The notes below the pieces were generated by a model. The model saw only the letters and a list, made by a program, of their open reading frames with translations. It was not told the DNA's origin and did no database searches. Positions 45,291 through 55,075 of a stretch of DNA of 64,000 bases are shown piece by piece. The position numbers and the translations under genes are program-made. How positions within the stretch are numbered: the stretch's first letter is position 1; the number at the start of each line of letters is the position of its first letter. Source of the DNA: Bacillus sp. ISL-37 (GTDB taxonomy: Bacteria; Bacillota; Bacilli; Bacillales; Cytobacillaceae); NCBI RefSeq assembly GCF_018613315.1, contig NZ_JAGGQL010000001.1, positions 54,120-118,119 on the forward strand, in the 5' to 3' direction.

Positions 45291-46606
45291 TTTTTCACCT
45301 TTTCTTTAAAAGGAAGATCCAATTTCACCATGTCTTCAAATGTTTCACGTCGGACCACCAGTGTGTCCTTGGAATCCTCCAGAAAAACGACCGCAGGCCT
45401 TGGAAGGCGATTATAGTTATTGGCCATCGAATACCCGTAGGCACCTGTACAAAAAACAGCCAAAAGATCCTGATCACCAGACTTTGGAAGCGGAAGGTCC
45501 CAAATTAGCATATCTCCCGATTCACAACACTTCCCGGCAATCGATACGGTCTCTTCAGGTTTGTCCATTACCCTGTTTGCAAGGACTGCTTCGTATTTAG
45601 CCTGGTACAATGCCGGGCGAATATTATCGCTCATTCCGCCATCGACAGCTACGTACTGTCGGACATTCGGAACATCCTTTCTCGAACCGATGCGGTAAAG
45701 GGTGGTTCCGGCATCTCCAACAAGGGAACGTCCTGGCTCGATCCAAATTTCAGGCATATTCATCGAATAGTGTGAAGCTTGCTTTTTGACCTCAGCAATA
45801 ATCTCTTCTACATATTGTGCTGCCGGAATAGGGTCATCTTCGTCTGTATAGCGAATCCCAAAACCGCCGCCAAGATTGAGGACTGTGGAGTCGAAAGACA
45901 GATCCTTTTTCCACTGATGCAGTTTTTCAAAAATTTTCTGTGCAGCGAGGATGAATCCTGTTGTTTCGAAAATCTGTGAACCTATATGGCAATGCAGTCC
46001 GAGAACATCGATATTCTTGTCATCAAGGCAAATTTTCATAGCCTCATCAGCCTGTCCATTCTGTAAATCAAACCCAAACTTCGAATCTTCCTGGCCTGTT
46101 AAAATATAATCATGTGTATGTGCTTCAATACCTGGTGTAACTCGTAATAAAACCTTGATTACCGTATTCTTCTCTTTGCAGATATCCTTCAGCATGTCGA
46201 GTTCATAAAAGTTATCGACTACGACACAGCCGACATTGTTCTCAATAGCCATTACTAGTTCTTCCCGGCTTTTATTGTTGCCATGAAAATGGATTCTTTC
46301 TGTAGGGAAGCCAGCAGCTAGCGCCGTATAGAGCTCTCCGCCAGAAACGACATCAAGCGAAAGATTTTCCTCCGCAGCCAATTGCACCATCGCCACGGTT
46401 GAAAAAGCCTTACTCGCATATGCTACTTGAGCGGTAATCCCGGCATTCTCGAAAGTTCTTTTAAACGCTCTTGCTCGTTCCCTGATCAAGGCAACGTCAT
46501 AAACATACAGCGGGGTTCCATATTTTTCAGCTAATTCGATAGTATCGACACCGCCAATTTCCAAATGCCCTAGTCGGTTAACCTTTGCAGTTCCATGAAA
46601 TTCCAT
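45287..46606 (-). CDS. lysA: Diaminopimelate decarboxylase
   Basis: Last step of lysine synthesis, PLP-dependent decarboxylation of meso-diaminopimelate. The 439-residue protein has the PLP lysine in VAYASKAFS near residue 61, HCHIGSQ near 197, EPGRSLVGDAG near 295 and the catalytic CCESGDML near 357. Start ATG 46606. It stands between the spoVA genes and ribT as in B. subtilis. No lysine riboswitch was seen upstream. Confidence 0.96.
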   Translation of the reverse strand: MEFHGTAKVNRLGHLEIGGVDTIELAEKYGTPLYVYDVALIRERARAFKRTFENAGITAQVAYASKAFSTVAMVQLAAEENLSLDVVSGGELYTALAAGFPTERIHFHGNNKSREELVMAIENNVGCVVVDNFYELDMLKDICKEKNTVIKVLLRVTPGIEAHTHDYILTGQEDSKFGFDLQNGQADEAMKICLDDKNIDVLGLHCHIGSQIFETTGFILAAQKIFEKLHQWKKDLSFDSTVLNLGGGFGIRYTDEDDPIPAAQYVEEIIAEVKKQASHYSMNMPEIWIEPGRSLVGDAGTTLYRIGSRKDVPNVRQYVAVDGGMSDNIRPALYQAKYEAVLANRVMDKPEETVSIAGKCCESGDMLIWDLPLPKSGDQDLLAVFCTGAYGYSMANNYNRLPRPAVVFLEDSKDTLVVRRETFEDMVKLDLPFKEKVKN

Positions 46607-46718
46607 GTTGTCCCCTCATCCCTTGCCTATCATTTGATTTAAGCATGTTTTCTTATTGTTCTGTTATTTCAGCATAAACTTTTACCTGCTAAGTACCAGG
46701 ACACTTAGCCATTAATAA

Positions 46719-46765
46719 TAAATAAATAGACAGTTCACTTGATGAACTGTCTATTTATTTTTCGC
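46719..46765. terminator. Terminator between spoVAF and lysA
   Basis: Perfect long hairpin AAATAGACAGTTCA/TGAACTGTCTATTT with a 5-nt loop and T-rich flanks. Confidence 0.9.
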
Positions 46766-46839
46766 TTTAAGTCTTTAGTAAATTAAAAACACTTTATCAT
46801 AATTTGAGGGAACGCGCAATTGTAACATGGTCAGGACTT

Positions 46840-48309
46840 TTATGGCTGCTTGTAGCGGTTCCTTGCATGGACGATGCTTGGCCGGATTTTCGAACCTGGT
46901 ACAGCTCTCCTGATCAAAATCTGCATAAATGCGACAGGATGAAAAGGAATGAATGGCCACAGGTAAGGAGTGTTCAGGGATTTTATACTGGCAAGCAACA
47001 GCAGCCAAACTGTGGTTCCTGCTACAAATCCCGGAACATGGAATATAGCAGTCGAAATCAACAGGAATACCCTTCCTAGTTTGTTTGCGATACTAAGTTC
47101 ATAACTCGGTGTCGCATATGTCCCGATTGCCGCCACAGCCACATAGAGAATGACTTCTGGCACGAACATCCCTACGTCGATTGCGATCTGTCCAATCAGG
47201 ACTGCAGCGATTAAACCCATTGCAGTTGAAAGCGGCGTTGGCGTATGGATGGCGGCCATTCTCAAGAACTCAATACCTCCATCTGCAAGCATGATTTGCA
47301 AGAAAATCGGAATATTGGAATCTTCATTTGGCCCGATGAATGAAATTTTATCAGGCAGCAGGTCTGGATTCTGCACAAATAAGTACCATAACGGCAAAAG
47401 TAATAGTGATGCAAGGACCCCAAGGAATCGCACCCACCGAACCATTGTACCGACAGCAGGTGATTGCCTGTACTCCTCTGCATGCTGAAGGTGGTGGAAA
47501 TAGGTCGTTGGCGTAATGATGACGCTCGGAGATGTATCCACATAAATTAGGACGTGTCCTTCAAGCAAATGGGTCGCGGCTACATCTGCCCGTTCCGTAT
47601 ACCTTACGAGCGGGTAAGGATTATAACCCTGTTTTACAAGGAATTCTTCTATTGTTTTATCTGCCATCGTAATGCCGTCTATTTTAATTGTATTGAGTTC
47701 CTTTTTGATGACCTCGATTAAGTCAGGATTTGCTATATCTTTTATATATGCAATTGCAACATCTGATTTCGACCTTTCACCTACCTTCATCATTTCGAAC
47801 CGCAGGTTTTCATCCCTGATCCGCCTTCTAGTTAACGCAGTATTGACAATGATATTTTCTACAAAGCCATCACGAGATCCGCGCACAACCTTTTCGGTAT
47901 CAGGCTCCTGCGGTTGTCTTCCGGGATAACTTCTTACATCGACTACCAGCCCGATTGATTCACCTTCAACCAATATGACAATAAGTCCAGAAAGAACCTG
48001 GTCGACAAGTTCATCCATCGTTTTGATCTTCTGGACGGATTGGTGGGTAATCCTATTCTCAACAATTTCCTGCAGATGGGTTGAAAGTTTTTCGTTATCA
48101 TTTATATCCACTAGTTCTTCAACGATATGTACGATGAAGCTTGTATCGCACAACCCATTCACATAATAAAAATGGACATTTTTCTTCAGGATTTTCAGCT
48201 TCCTGACCCCAAGGTCAAAACTGTCTTCAAGGCCAACGTGTTCTTTCATATACTTTTCAGCTTCGTCCAATGATCGCGGGATTGGCAGCTTGTCATTCTT
48301 CTTTGGCAT
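46840..48309 (-). CDS. spoVAF: Stage V sporulation protein AF
   Basis: A 489-residue protein of the GerA/SpoVAF family in the inner spore membrane. It has a soluble N-terminal part with two nested domains and a C-terminal membrane region with about four to five helices (from about residue 285). The family includes germinant receptor A subunits; recent work links SpoVAF with FigP/YqhR as an ion-release amplifier during germination. ATG 48309 follows AAAGGAG and overlaps spoVAEa. Confidence 0.93.
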   Translation of the reverse strand: MPKKNDKLPIPRSLDEAEKYMKEHVGLEDSFDLGVRKLKILKKNVHFYYVNGLCDTSFIVHIVEELVDINDNEKLSTHLQEIVENRITHQSVQKIKTMDELVDQVLSGLIVILVEGESIGLVVDVRSYPGRQPQEPDTEKVVRGSRDGFVENIIVNTALTRRRIRDENLRFEMMKVGERSKSDVAIAYIKDIANPDLIEVIKKELNTIKIDGITMADKTIEEFLVKQGYNPYPLVRYTERADVAATHLLEGHVLIYVDTSPSVIITPTTYFHHLQHAEEYRQSPAVGTMVRWVRFLGVLASLLLLPLWYLFVQNPDLLPDKISFIGPNEDSNIPIFLQIMLADGGIEFLRMAAIHTPTPLSTAMGLIAAVLIGQIAIDVGMFVPEVILYVAVAAIGTYATPSYELSIANKLGRVFLLISTAIFHVPGFVAGTTVWLLLLASIKSLNTPYLWPFIPFHPVAFMQILIRRAVPGSKIRPSIVHARNRYKQP

Positions 48310-48871
48310 TGAATCCGCTCCTTTCAAGGATGATCTCCACTGCTTTCTTCGTTATTGGTGAACCTATTTTATAGTGGTCACGCCTTGCCATTTTACCGAT
48401 ATCACCTATCCCGATTATTAAGGGGACATCAAGCGTATCCAAACAGTACACCGTATCGCCATTAATCCTCCCCATCTCAAGTTCTGGCATCCCATGTTTA
48501 TCAACACCATATGGTGTGAGTTCACCATCCCGGTCTATACAAAAATCCACTCGGCTCCATTCCGCCATATGCGTTTTCGACGCTACGGCAATCGCACCTA
48601 GAACCTCAATGTCCTCATGTTCAGCTACGTATTTCAGGGCTTTCTCTCCTGCTCCTTCTCCAAGAAAACCACTATCATCAAACATGACCAAAACTGGGTC
48701 CTTGGCTGCTTTCTTAATCAATTTAACAAGCTGTGGCCCAGAAAGGACAGAAGGATTTCCATGTGAAAGAGAGATGCAGCGCCCGCCAACATCTGCAGCC
48801 ACACTCTCAACCGCACGCCGGGCATAATCATCACCATCTGTAATTAAGATAACCTTCCTTTTATCGGCCAT
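48293..48871 (-). CDS. spoVAEA: Stage V sporulation protein AEa
   Basis: A 192-residue soluble protein with a Rossmann-like N-terminus ([16 protein letters not shown]) and [17 protein letters not shown], characteristic of the SpoVAE-A protein. Its exact part in dipicolinate handling is unclear. ATG 48871 behind AAAGGACGG. It is followed directly by spoVAF, but is preceded by spoVAB, not spoVAEb. Confidence 0.9.
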   Translation of the reverse strand: MADKRKVILITDGDDYARRAVESVAADVGGRCISLSHGNPSVLSGPQLVKLIKKAAKDPVLVMFDDSGFLGEGAGEKALKYVAEHEDIEVLGAIAVASKTHMAEWSRVDFCIDRDGELTPYGVDKHGMPELEMGRINGDTVYCLDTLDVPLIIGIGDIGKMARRDHYKIGSPITKKAVEIILERSGFNAKEE

Positions 48872-48951
48872 TCTTTGCCGTCCTTTCTGCAGCTCATTTC
48901 TTTATTAAACTAAGTTGGTTGCTGGAATTTTTGAAGCACTCTCAAAAGCTT

Positions 48952-49374
48952 TTAACGTCCTACAAAGTAAATCCAATGAAATAATGATCCGAATACTTTT
49001 CCCAGCACTATCGCCATTAGCAAAGTCTCAAGTTTGTCATCCACCCTGACTCTTTTAGCGAGGATCGGAAGTACATTCAGTACCTCTGTCAACGCTGCAG
49101 CAAGCATACCCACAAATATGCCACCCGCCAATCCAAGCGGAATGGTAACCAGCGGAGAAAAACTGAGAAGTGGATCCCTTAAGCTGCCGACAGTTCCCAA
49201 TAGAGCGCCCAGGACAACTGACCATTCATACCAGGAAATCAATTTCATTGTCTTCGTGAGCTGTGTTAGTCTGGGTATCACTCCTAGAACGGATAAAAAC
49301 GCAACAAATCCAGACCCTACCGCAAGCCCACTCGCCAGTCCCACAAGAATTATGAATAAGATACTAATCGTCAT
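48952..49374 (-). CDS. spoVAB: Stage V sporulation protein AB
   Basis: A 140-residue membrane protein with about four helices (glycine-rich first helix LVGLASGLAVGSGFVAFLSVLG). Part of the spoVA locus for dipicolinate movement. Its start overlaps spoVAA by 11 bp. The 80 bp between it and spoVAEa hold no gene where B. subtilis has spoVAC, spoVAD and spoVAEb. Confidence 0.93.
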   Translation of the reverse strand: MTISILFIILVGLASGLAVGSGFVAFLSVLGVIPRLTQLTKTMKLISWYEWSVVLGALLGTVGSLRDPLLSFSPLVTIPLGLAGGIFVGMLAAALTEVLNVLPILAKRVRVDDKLETLLMAIVLGKVFGSLFHWIYFVGR

Positions 49375-49984
49375 CTATATGCTTCACGCTTTCCTTGTTT
49401 TCATGCAAGATTACATATTGGTCAAGCGATTGCTGGTAGTTGAACATTTCAACTTCGAGAGGACTGGGCTCTTCATTTAATCTCTTTTTAAATACATGGT
49501 TAAAAAATAAGATCATGCCAACCCCTATTCCGATTGAATAAGGAATTTGGAATAACAGTGGCTTCTCAACTTCTTCTCCTGTCATGATGTAGTAAAGACG
49601 CTCATGGACCGTTTGCATACTGACATCCTCATGGAAATTCATAATGGTCAAAGCTGCACCGAAAAATAACAGGAACCAGACGAGGATAAAAAATGGAATC
49701 GACATACCTTTTTTCTTGTAAATCACCTCGATAATCGTTTGCGGCGGCCCAACAGCCTGAACCTCATGATCCCGGTAAATCCCGGTTATAAATTCAATGA
49801 CCTTCATGACATCAACAATGTGGATATGATCCTTAGGCGTAACTTTAAGGACCTGAAGTGCTGCCAATTCTTCATAAATATCCTCATTGGCAATGATTTG
49901 TGCTATATCCTTTAACAAAAGTGATTCCTCAGGCTTGACCTGGACGCGATTTCGCATGCGGATATAAATCGTTTTTTCCATCAG
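49364..49984 (-). CDS. spoVAA: Stage V sporulation protein AA
   Basis: A 206-residue protein, the same length as B. subtilis SpoVAA, with a soluble N-terminal half and two membrane helices (about 95-115 and 140-160) plus the conserved NHVFKKRLNEEPSPLEVEMFNYQ tail. ATG 49984 is chosen by homology; a GTG five codons upstream with GAGGA in front is a possible alternative. First gene of the operon. Confidence 0.93.
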   Translation of the reverse strand: MMEKTIYIRMRNRVQVKPEESLLLKDIAQIIANEDIYEELAALQVLKVTPKDHIHIVDVMKVIEFITGIYRDHEVQAVGPPQTIIEVIYKKKGMSIPFFILVWFLLFFGAALTIMNFHEDVSMQTVHERLYYIMTGEEVEKPLLFQIPYSIGIGVGMILFFNHVFKKRLNEEPSPLEVEMFNYQQSLDQYVILHENKESVKHIDDD

Positions 49985-50018
49985 ATTCACTTCCAACACA
50001 TTGTTTTCCTCGTATAAT

Positions 50019-50047
50019 TAGTATGGATTCCTTCAGTTTTTTCATGA
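50019..50047 (-). promoter_or_regulatory. Candidate sigma-G promoter of the spoVA operon
   Basis: Minus-strand TTCATG, 17-bp spacer, CATACTA. The -10 is ideal for sigma-G/F, the -35 has one mismatch; spoVA is a known sigma-G operon. Confidence 0.6.
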
Positions 50048-50128
50048 AGTCCAATAATTGGTTAAGATGGGATGTGCATTAAGGGAAAGCTGCTGATAGG
50101 TTATTGATGAATGAATAGTTTGAGTTTA

Positions 50129-50437
50129 TTGGTGACCTCTTTTTCCAAAATCCTGATTTTTTGGGCGTCAATACGCTCCATTTGGGACCTCATTTTTCAA
50201 AATCCTGACTTTTCGGGCGCCAATACGCTCCATTGGTGACCTCTTTTTCCAAAATCCTGATTTTTTGGGCGCCAATACACTCCATTGGTGACCTCTTTTT
50301 CCAAAATCCCGACTTTTTTGGTCACCAATACACTCCATTGGTGACCTCTTTTTCCAAAATCCTGATTTTTTGGGCGCCAATACACTCCATTGGTGACCTC
50401 TTTTTCCAAAATCCAAGCAGTCCGGGCGCTAATATCC
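50129..50437. repeat. Tandem array C: 52-bp units with inverted repeats
   Basis: Six units start (TTGG) at 50129, 50182, 50233, 50285, 50338 and 50390, spacing 51-53 bp. Each unit has ATTGGTGACC, an inner CCAAAATC/GATTTTTTGG hairpin and GGGCGCCAAT. In the unit at 50285 the right arm reads GGTCACCAAT, a perfect complement of the left. The array lies between the sigF terminator and the spoVAA promoter, in the gap 49985-50474. Confidence 0.93.
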
Positions 50438-50458
50438 TAAAACGAGTAGAAAAACATA

Positions 50459-50494
50459 AAAAAGCCATATGGATTCATAGATCCATACGGCCTT
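50459..50494 (-). terminator. Terminator of the spoIIA operon, overlapping the sigF stop
   Basis: Minus-strand AAAGGCCGTATGGAT pairs with ATCCATATGGCTTTTTT; the TGA of sigF is in the loop. Confidence 0.88.
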
Positions 50495-51233
50495 TCATTT
50501 GCTGCAGTATTTTCTTTTCGAGGCGTGAGACCTGAACCTGGGAGATTCCCAGTCGGACCGCCACCTCGGATTGGGTTTGATCCTTATAATATCTCAAATA
50601 TACGATCAGTCTTTCCCGTTCGTCCAGTTCGTTTATTGCTTCTTTTAACGCGATTTTATCGAACCAGCGGCCTTCTTCCCCGTTGTCAATTTGATCAAGA
50701 AGAGTAATTGGGTCGCCGTCGTTTTCGTATACCGTTTCATGGATGGATGCAGGACTGCGGCTTGCTTCCTGCGCCATGACCACATCTTCAGGCGAAATTT
50801 CCAGAAACTCGGCTATTTCATTGACAGTTGGGACCCTGCCCAATGTTTTGGAAAGCTCATCCTTCGCTTTCCTGATTTTATTGCCAGTTTCTTTTAGTGA
50901 CCTGCTTACTTTCACGGTACCGTCATCCCTGATGAAACGCTGAATTTCACCAATGATCATTGGAACGGCATACGTCGAAAACTTCACGTCATACGAGAGG
51001 TCAAATTTATCAACTGACTTCAAGAGGCCGATGCTGCCAATCTGGAACAGGTCGTCAGGCTCATATCCCCTGTTGAGGAAGCGCTGGACGACAGACCATA
51101 CGAGTCGCATGTTTTTCTGGACGATTAGGTCCCTTGCGGCCTGGTCCCCTTGCTGGCTTCTCAAAATCAGTTCTTTGACTTCATGGTCCTTAAGATACGT
51201 TTGGCTATTATCCTTTTTTACCTCCACATCCAT
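50475..51233 (-). CDS. sigF: Forespore sigma factor SigF
   Basis: First forespore-specific sigma factor, held by SpoIIAB until septation. The 252-residue protein has region 2 (FLNRGYEPDDLFQIGSIGLLKSVDKFD; DVKFSTYAVPMIIGEIQRFIRDDG), region 3 and a region 4 helix-turn-helix (QTQSEVAVRLGISQVQVSRLEKKIL). Last gene of spoIIAA-AB-sigF; ATG 51233 behind GGGAG. Confidence 0.97.
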   Translation of the reverse strand: MDVEVKKDNSQTYLKDHEVKELILRSQQGDQAARDLIVQKNMRLVWSVVQRFLNRGYEPDDLFQIGSIGLLKSVDKFDLSYDVKFSTYAVPMIIGEIQRFIRDDGTVKVSRSLKETGNKIRKAKDELSKTLGRVPTVNEIAEFLEISPEDVVMAQEASRSPASIHETVYENDGDPITLLDQIDNGEEGRWFDKIALKEAINELDERERLIVYLRYYKDQTQSEVAVRLGISQVQVSRLEKKILQQMKGRMDL

Positions 51234-51246
51234 AGGCAGAACTCCC

Positions 51247-51687
51247 TTAATTGCACAGCGCTTTGCTCTTTGACAGGTGCTTTTTCAAACGAATCTCTGT
51301 CCCAAAGCCGGGCTCTGATCTCACTTGTACTTCGTCCATGAAATTTTCCATAATCGTAAAGCCCATACCGGACCTTTCAAGTTCAGGCTTGGATGTATAA
51401 AGTGGCTGCATGGCTTCATCGATATCTGGAATCCCAATTCCTTCGTCTTTAATCAGCATTTCCACCGTTCCATCCTGAATCATCACAGAAATAAAGACTT
51501 TTCCATCTGGATTACTTTCGTATCCATGAATGATAGCATTCGTTACCGCTTCCGATACTACCGTCTTTATTTCGGTCAGTTCATCCATCGTTGGGTCCAG
51601 CTGTGCAATGAATGCAGCGACCGTCACGCGGGCAAAAGATTCATTTTGGCTTAATGCGCTAAAATGAAGATTCATTTCATTCTTCAT
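51247..51687 (-). CDS. spoIIAB: Anti-sigma-F factor and kinase SpoIIAB
   Basis: GHKL-type serine kinase that binds sigma-F and phosphorylates SpoIIAA. The 146-residue protein shows the N box ([12 protein letters not shown]), the G1 box ([10 protein letters not shown]) and the G2 box ([16 protein letters not shown]). Start ATG 51687 behind GGGGG, four bases after spoIIAA. Confidence 0.97.
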   Translation of the reverse strand: MKNEMNLHFSALSQNESFARVTVAAFIAQLDPTMDELTEIKTVVSEAVTNAIIHGYESNPDGKVFISVMIQDGTVEMLIKDEGIGIPDIDEAMQPLYTSKPELERSGMGFTIMENFMDEVQVRSEPGFGTEIRLKKHLSKSKALCN

Positions 51688-51690
51688 GTA

Positions 51691-52041
51691 TCAAGCAACC
51701 CCCAATCTCTCTAATGCATATTCTTCTGACGGTTCAAGACGGATAATCTTGAATAAACCCGACATGTCAAATAACCTCTTGATTGGCGGAGAAATTGCGC
51801 AAACTACCATCTCTCCATGAAGCTGCTTGATTTGTTTATACCTTCCTAAAACTACCCCTAGACCCGAACTATCCATAAAGGTGAGGTGTTCGAGGTTCAA
51901 GACAATGTGGCGGACTTCTTCGTTTTCAAGGGCTTTTGTTGCCTGCTCGCGAAGCTGGTCTGCAGTATGGTGATCTAATTCACCACTAACTCGAATCAAT
52001 AAGACGTCATGCTTCACTTCAATATCAATGTTAAGACTCAC
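51691..52041 (-). CDS. spoIIAA: Anti-anti-sigma factor SpoIIAA
   Basis: STAS-domain protein that frees sigma-F when dephosphorylated by SpoIIE. The 116-residue protein has the phospho-acceptor serine S58 in [18 protein letters not shown] and the conserved [13 protein letters not shown] end. Start is GTG 52041 behind AAGGAGG, giving an N-terminus MSLNID that matches B. subtilis MSLGID. Confidence 0.97.
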   Translation of the reverse strand: MSLNIDIEVKHDVLLIRVSGELDHHTADQLREQATKALENEEVRHIVLNLEHLTFMDSSGLGVVLGRYKQIKQLHGEMVVCAISPPIKRLFDMSGLFKIIRLEPSEEYALERLGVA

Positions 52042-52077
52042 TATCCAAAGCCTCCTTAATCTGGTATAGAGAGTCAA

Positions 52078-52105
52078 ATTCTCCATTGATTCAGCCAAAT
52101 CCTTC
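52078..52105 (-). promoter_or_regulatory. Sigma-H promoter of the spoIIA operon
   Basis: Minus-strand GAAGGATTT, 12-bp spacer, GGAGAAT, matching the sigma-H consensus RnAGGAwww...RnnGAAT. The known spoIIA promoter is sigma-H and Spo0A dependent. Confidence 0.85.
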
Positions 52106-52184
52106 TAAAGAACAAAACTAGTGTCTATTCGCTAAAACTAGATGGAATGGCAGTGTTTTCGACAATAAAATGCGGAATTTTTCA

Positions 52185-53363
52185 TTATTGCTGGTTTCCA
52201 GCCCTCGTAAACATCCCGAATGAGCGTTTATATAGGCCCCACCAGCTCGCTTTTTCCACCTTTGCATCTGCAACAAGAGGCGTTTCCGCAAGGGTCTTGC
52301 CGTCTTTTACCAGCTTCAAAGTGCCTACTCTGTCTCCTTTTTCGACTGGTGCTTTAAGACTTTTATTCAAAGTGATTTTCTGCTTTACGTCCTTGACATC
52401 TGCTCCTTTTTTAGTTAGGAGGGAGACACTTTCAGATGTAACGGCATTTATTGTCTTCTTGTCACCTTTGCTGATCGCTGCCTTTCCTAGTGGATGACCT
52501 TTCTTGAACATAGGATGGGTCTGGTATTGACTGAACGCATAGTCCAGCATCTTCGTTACCTGTGCATTCCTGGCCTTGGAGGTAGGTGCTCCAAACACAA
52601 CAGCAATCGCACGCATGCCATCCTTTTCTGCAGTAGCAGTGAGACAATATTTCGCTTCATTCGTAAAGCCTGTTTTCAGGCCATCTACTCCAGGGTAAAA
52701 ACGAACGAGCTTATTCGTATTGACTAGCCAGAATTTCTTATCAGAATCCTCACGGAGATAATCTTCATATGATCCAGTAAACTTGGTTATTTTTTCGTAT
52801 TTCAACAATTCTTTTGCCATCATAGCCATATCATATGCCGAGCTGTAATGGCCATCGACAGGCAATCCCGTGGTATTTTTGAACACTGTATTTTTCAGGC
52901 CAAGTTCCTTTAATTTATCATTCATCATTTTTACGAATGCTTCTTCTGAGCCGCCAATCCGCTCAGCCATTGCAACTGACGCATCGTTTCCAGATCCAAT
53001 TGCTATTCCTTTCAGCAACTGTTCAACTGTCATTTCTTCTCCTGGCTCAAGGAAGATTTGAGAACCACCCATTGATGCGGCATATTCACTGGCACGGACC
53101 TTTTCGTCCATTTTTAGCCTTCCTTCATCGAGCGCTTCCATGATCAAAAGCATCGTCATGATTTTAGTCATGCTGGCTGGCGGCAGCTTTTCATGACTGT
53201 TTTTATCAAATAGTACCTGACCTGTGTCACGTTCAATCAAAATAGCTGAACTGGCATCATTGGCCAATCCTGGGTCTCCTTCATTCGCATACCCTTTTGG
53301 GGAGATAATTGCAGCGCCCATCATAAAAACAAGCAGTAAACTCGTTAACTTTTTCAGATTCAT
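52185..53363 (-). CDS. dacF: Sporulation D-alanyl-D-alanine carboxypeptidase DacF
   Basis: Forespore-expressed penicillin-binding protein that adjusts cortex cross-linking with DacB. The 392-residue protein has a signal peptide (about 1-24), catalytic SMTK in PPASMTKIM, SGN in GSGNDAS and KTG in GLKTGFT. ATG 53363 lies eight bases after AGGAGGG, better than an in-frame ATG two codons earlier. Upstream of spoIIAA as in B. subtilis. Confidence 0.95.
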   Translation of the reverse strand: MNLKKLTSLLLVFMMGAAIISPKGYANEGDPGLANDASSAILIERDTGQVLFDKNSHEKLPPASMTKIMTMLLIMEALDEGRLKMDEKVRASEYAASMGGSQIFLEPGEEMTVEQLLKGIAIGSGNDASVAMAERIGGSEEAFVKMMNDKLKELGLKNTVFKNTTGLPVDGHYSSAYDMAMMAKELLKYEKITKFTGSYEDYLREDSDKKFWLVNTNKLVRFYPGVDGLKTGFTNEAKYCLTATAEKDGMRAIAVVFGAPTSKARNAQVTKMLDYAFSQYQTHPMFKKGHPLGKAAISKGDKKTINAVTSESVSLLTKKGADVKDVKQKITLNKSLKAPVEKGDRVGTLKLVKDGKTLAETPLVADAKVEKASWWGLYKRSFGMFTRAGNQQ

Positions 53364-53392
53364 GGCCATAACCCTCCTATCTTTATAGGGTC

Positions 53393-53421
53393 TATTTTTT
53401 CCAATGAATCCATTTTTATAC
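53393..53421 (-). promoter_or_regulatory. Candidate sigma-F promoter of dacF
   Basis: Minus-strand GTATA, 14-bp spacer, GGAAAAAATA, fitting the sigma-F pattern with a slightly short spacer. Confidence 0.45.
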
Positions 53422-53458
53422 AAACAAGGTATATAAAACCGATATTTTTGCACAGAAC

Positions 53459-53630
53459 AAAAAGCGTAAGCGCCTCGTTCAGCTCCGACAAGCGGTGCCC
53501 GCCTAAAACGCCACATCGTGTGGCTGGCGGGTATAGCACATCGTGTGCCTCAGAGGGCCGACCAGTGAAGTCGTTCTTTGACTTCATTGGGCGGACCGAA
53601 GCGTCTCGAGGGGCTAGGCGCTGGAGCTGG
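53459..53630. repeat. Modular intergenic repeat, copy 2
   Basis: Second copy of the repeat at 45016, starting AAAAAGCGTAAGCGCC and ending CGCTGGAGCTGG. It shares the GGGCCGACCAGTGAAGTC/GACTTCATTGGGCGGACC hairpin, but carries a different ~50-bp insert (CCGCCTAAAACGCCACATCG region) before the core. It fills most of the gap between dacF and pdp. Confidence 0.8.
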
Positions 53631-53688
53631 ATTAAGACACCACTTGTAGTTATCCAAACAAAAATGATTTTATATTTTCTTATACAAC

Positions 53689-53720
53689 AAAAAAGCGAAG
53701 AGTCCCCTCTTCGCTTTTGT
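53689..53720 (-). terminator. Terminator of deoB-punA-pdp
   Basis: AAAAGCGAAGAG/CTCTTCGCTTTT hairpin with T-run just after the pdp stop. Confidence 0.92.
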
Positions 53721-53729
53721 CTACTCTAT

Positions 53730-55034
53730 TTATTCTGTAATTTCTTCATGAACCAAAATTGGTGCATCAACATGTTCGCTTGAAACCTTAATATTTTCAT
53801 ACAGCATTTCTTTCACTTCGTTTACATCCTCGAAGTTGCTGTAAATGGTTAAAAGAGAGTCGCCTTTTTCGACTTTGTCACCGATTTTCTTGCGCAATAC
53901 CAAACCTACTGCCAAATCGATTTCTGATTCCTTTGTCGCTCTTCCTGCACCAAGAAGCATTGCGGCAGTTCCCACTTCGTCAGCAACGATTTCAGCAACA
54001 TAGCCTGCTTCTTTTGCTTCAAGTTCGAAGGTGTATTTTGCCTGAGGAAGCCTGCTTGGATCATCAACAACAGAAGCATCGCCACCCTGAGATTCCAGGA
54101 ATACCTTGAACGTTTCAAGAGCGGATCCGTTCTTGATCACTTCTTCTAATTTGCTGCGTGCTTCTCCAAGTGACTCAGCTTTCCCAGCCAGGAAGACCAT
54201 ATGGCTTCCGAGAGTCAGGCACAGCTCTGTTAGATCTTCAGGACCTTCACCCTTCAACGTATCGATAGCTTCCTTGACTTCAAGGGCATTGCCGATTGCA
54301 AAACCAAGCGGCTGACTCATATCAGAAATGACGGCCATTGTCCGCCGGCCAACATTGTTACCGATTCGCACCATTGCTTTAGCGAGTTCACGGGAATCAT
54401 CGAGCGTTTTCATGAATGCGCCAGCGCCTGTCTTAACGTCCAGGACAATCGCATCAGCTCCTGCAGCAATCTTCTTGCTCATGATAGAGCTCGCAATCAA
54501 CGGGATACTATCCACAGTAGCTGTTACATCACGCAATGAATAAAGCTTTTTATCAGCCGGAGTCAGATTTCCGCTTTGGCCGATGACGGCAATTTTATTT
54601 TTATTTACAAGATTGATGAATTCATCATTATCGATTTCAACATGGAAGCCTTCAACAGCCTCCAGCTTATCGATCGTTCCGCCTGTATGGCCAAGCCCGC
54701 GTCCCGACATTTTTGCGACCGGAACACCCAAAGCTGCCACTAATGGTCCTAGAACTAGAGTCGTTGTATCTCCTACTCCGCCTGTAGAGTGCTTATCGAC
54801 TTTGACACCTTCAATAGCGGAAAGATCAATCTGGTCCCCAGACTTGACCATTGCCATTGTAAGATCAGCGCGTTCTTTTTCTGTCATCCCCTGAAAAAAA
54901 ATCGCCATAGTCAGCGCGCTTACCTGGTAGTCAGGAATAGAGCCATTTGTATACCCATCAACAAAGAACTGGATTTCATCAGTTGATAATTCATGTCCGT
55001 CACGTTTTTTCTCAATAACGTCAACCATTCTCAT
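53730..55034 (-). CDS. pdp: Pyrimidine-nucleoside phosphorylase
   Basis: Phosphorolysis of uridine, thymidine and deoxyuridine to base plus (deoxy)ribose-1-phosphate. The 434-residue protein has the family signature [19 protein letters not shown] and the phosphate-site [16 protein letters not shown] 55034 gives the same N-terminus (MRMVDV) as B. subtilis Pdp. Third gene of a salvage operon; in B. subtilis pdp is instead with dra-nupC. Confidence 0.95.
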   Translation of the reverse strand: MRMVDVIEKKRDGHELSTDEIQFFVDGYTNGSIPDYQVSALTMAIFFQGMTEKERADLTMAMVKSGDQIDLSAIEGVKVDKHSTGGVGDTTTLVLGPLVAALGVPVAKMSGRGLGHTGGTIDKLEAVEGFHVEIDNDEFINLVNKNKIAVIGQSGNLTPADKKLYSLRDVTATVDSIPLIASSIMSKKIAAGADAIVLDVKTGAGAFMKTLDDSRELAKAMVRIGNNVGRRTMAVISDMSQPLGFAIGNALEVKEAIDTLKGEGPEDLTELCLTLGSHMVFLAGKAESLGEARSKLEEVIKNGSALETFKVFLESQGGDASVVDDPSRLPQAKYTFELEAKEAGYVAEIVADEVGTAAMLLGAGRATKESEIDLAVGLVLRKKIGDKVEKGDSLLTIYSNFEDVNEVKEMLYENIKVSSEHVDAPILVHEEITE

Positions 55035-55075
55035 CATTATCACCACTTATCATTATTTAGCCAAGAAGCTATTGA

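Noticed and set aside
46607..46718. Lysine riboswitch upstream of lysA
   Set aside because: The upstream region is too short and has none of the conserved L-box segments.
50168..50416. Repetitive open frame with GKRGHQWSV repeats
   Set aside because: It is only the translation of the 52-bp tandem units; there is no ribosome site and other frames are just as open.
53448..53783. Open frame across the modular repeat into pdp
   Set aside because: It reads through the repeat and antisense to pdp; no start signals.
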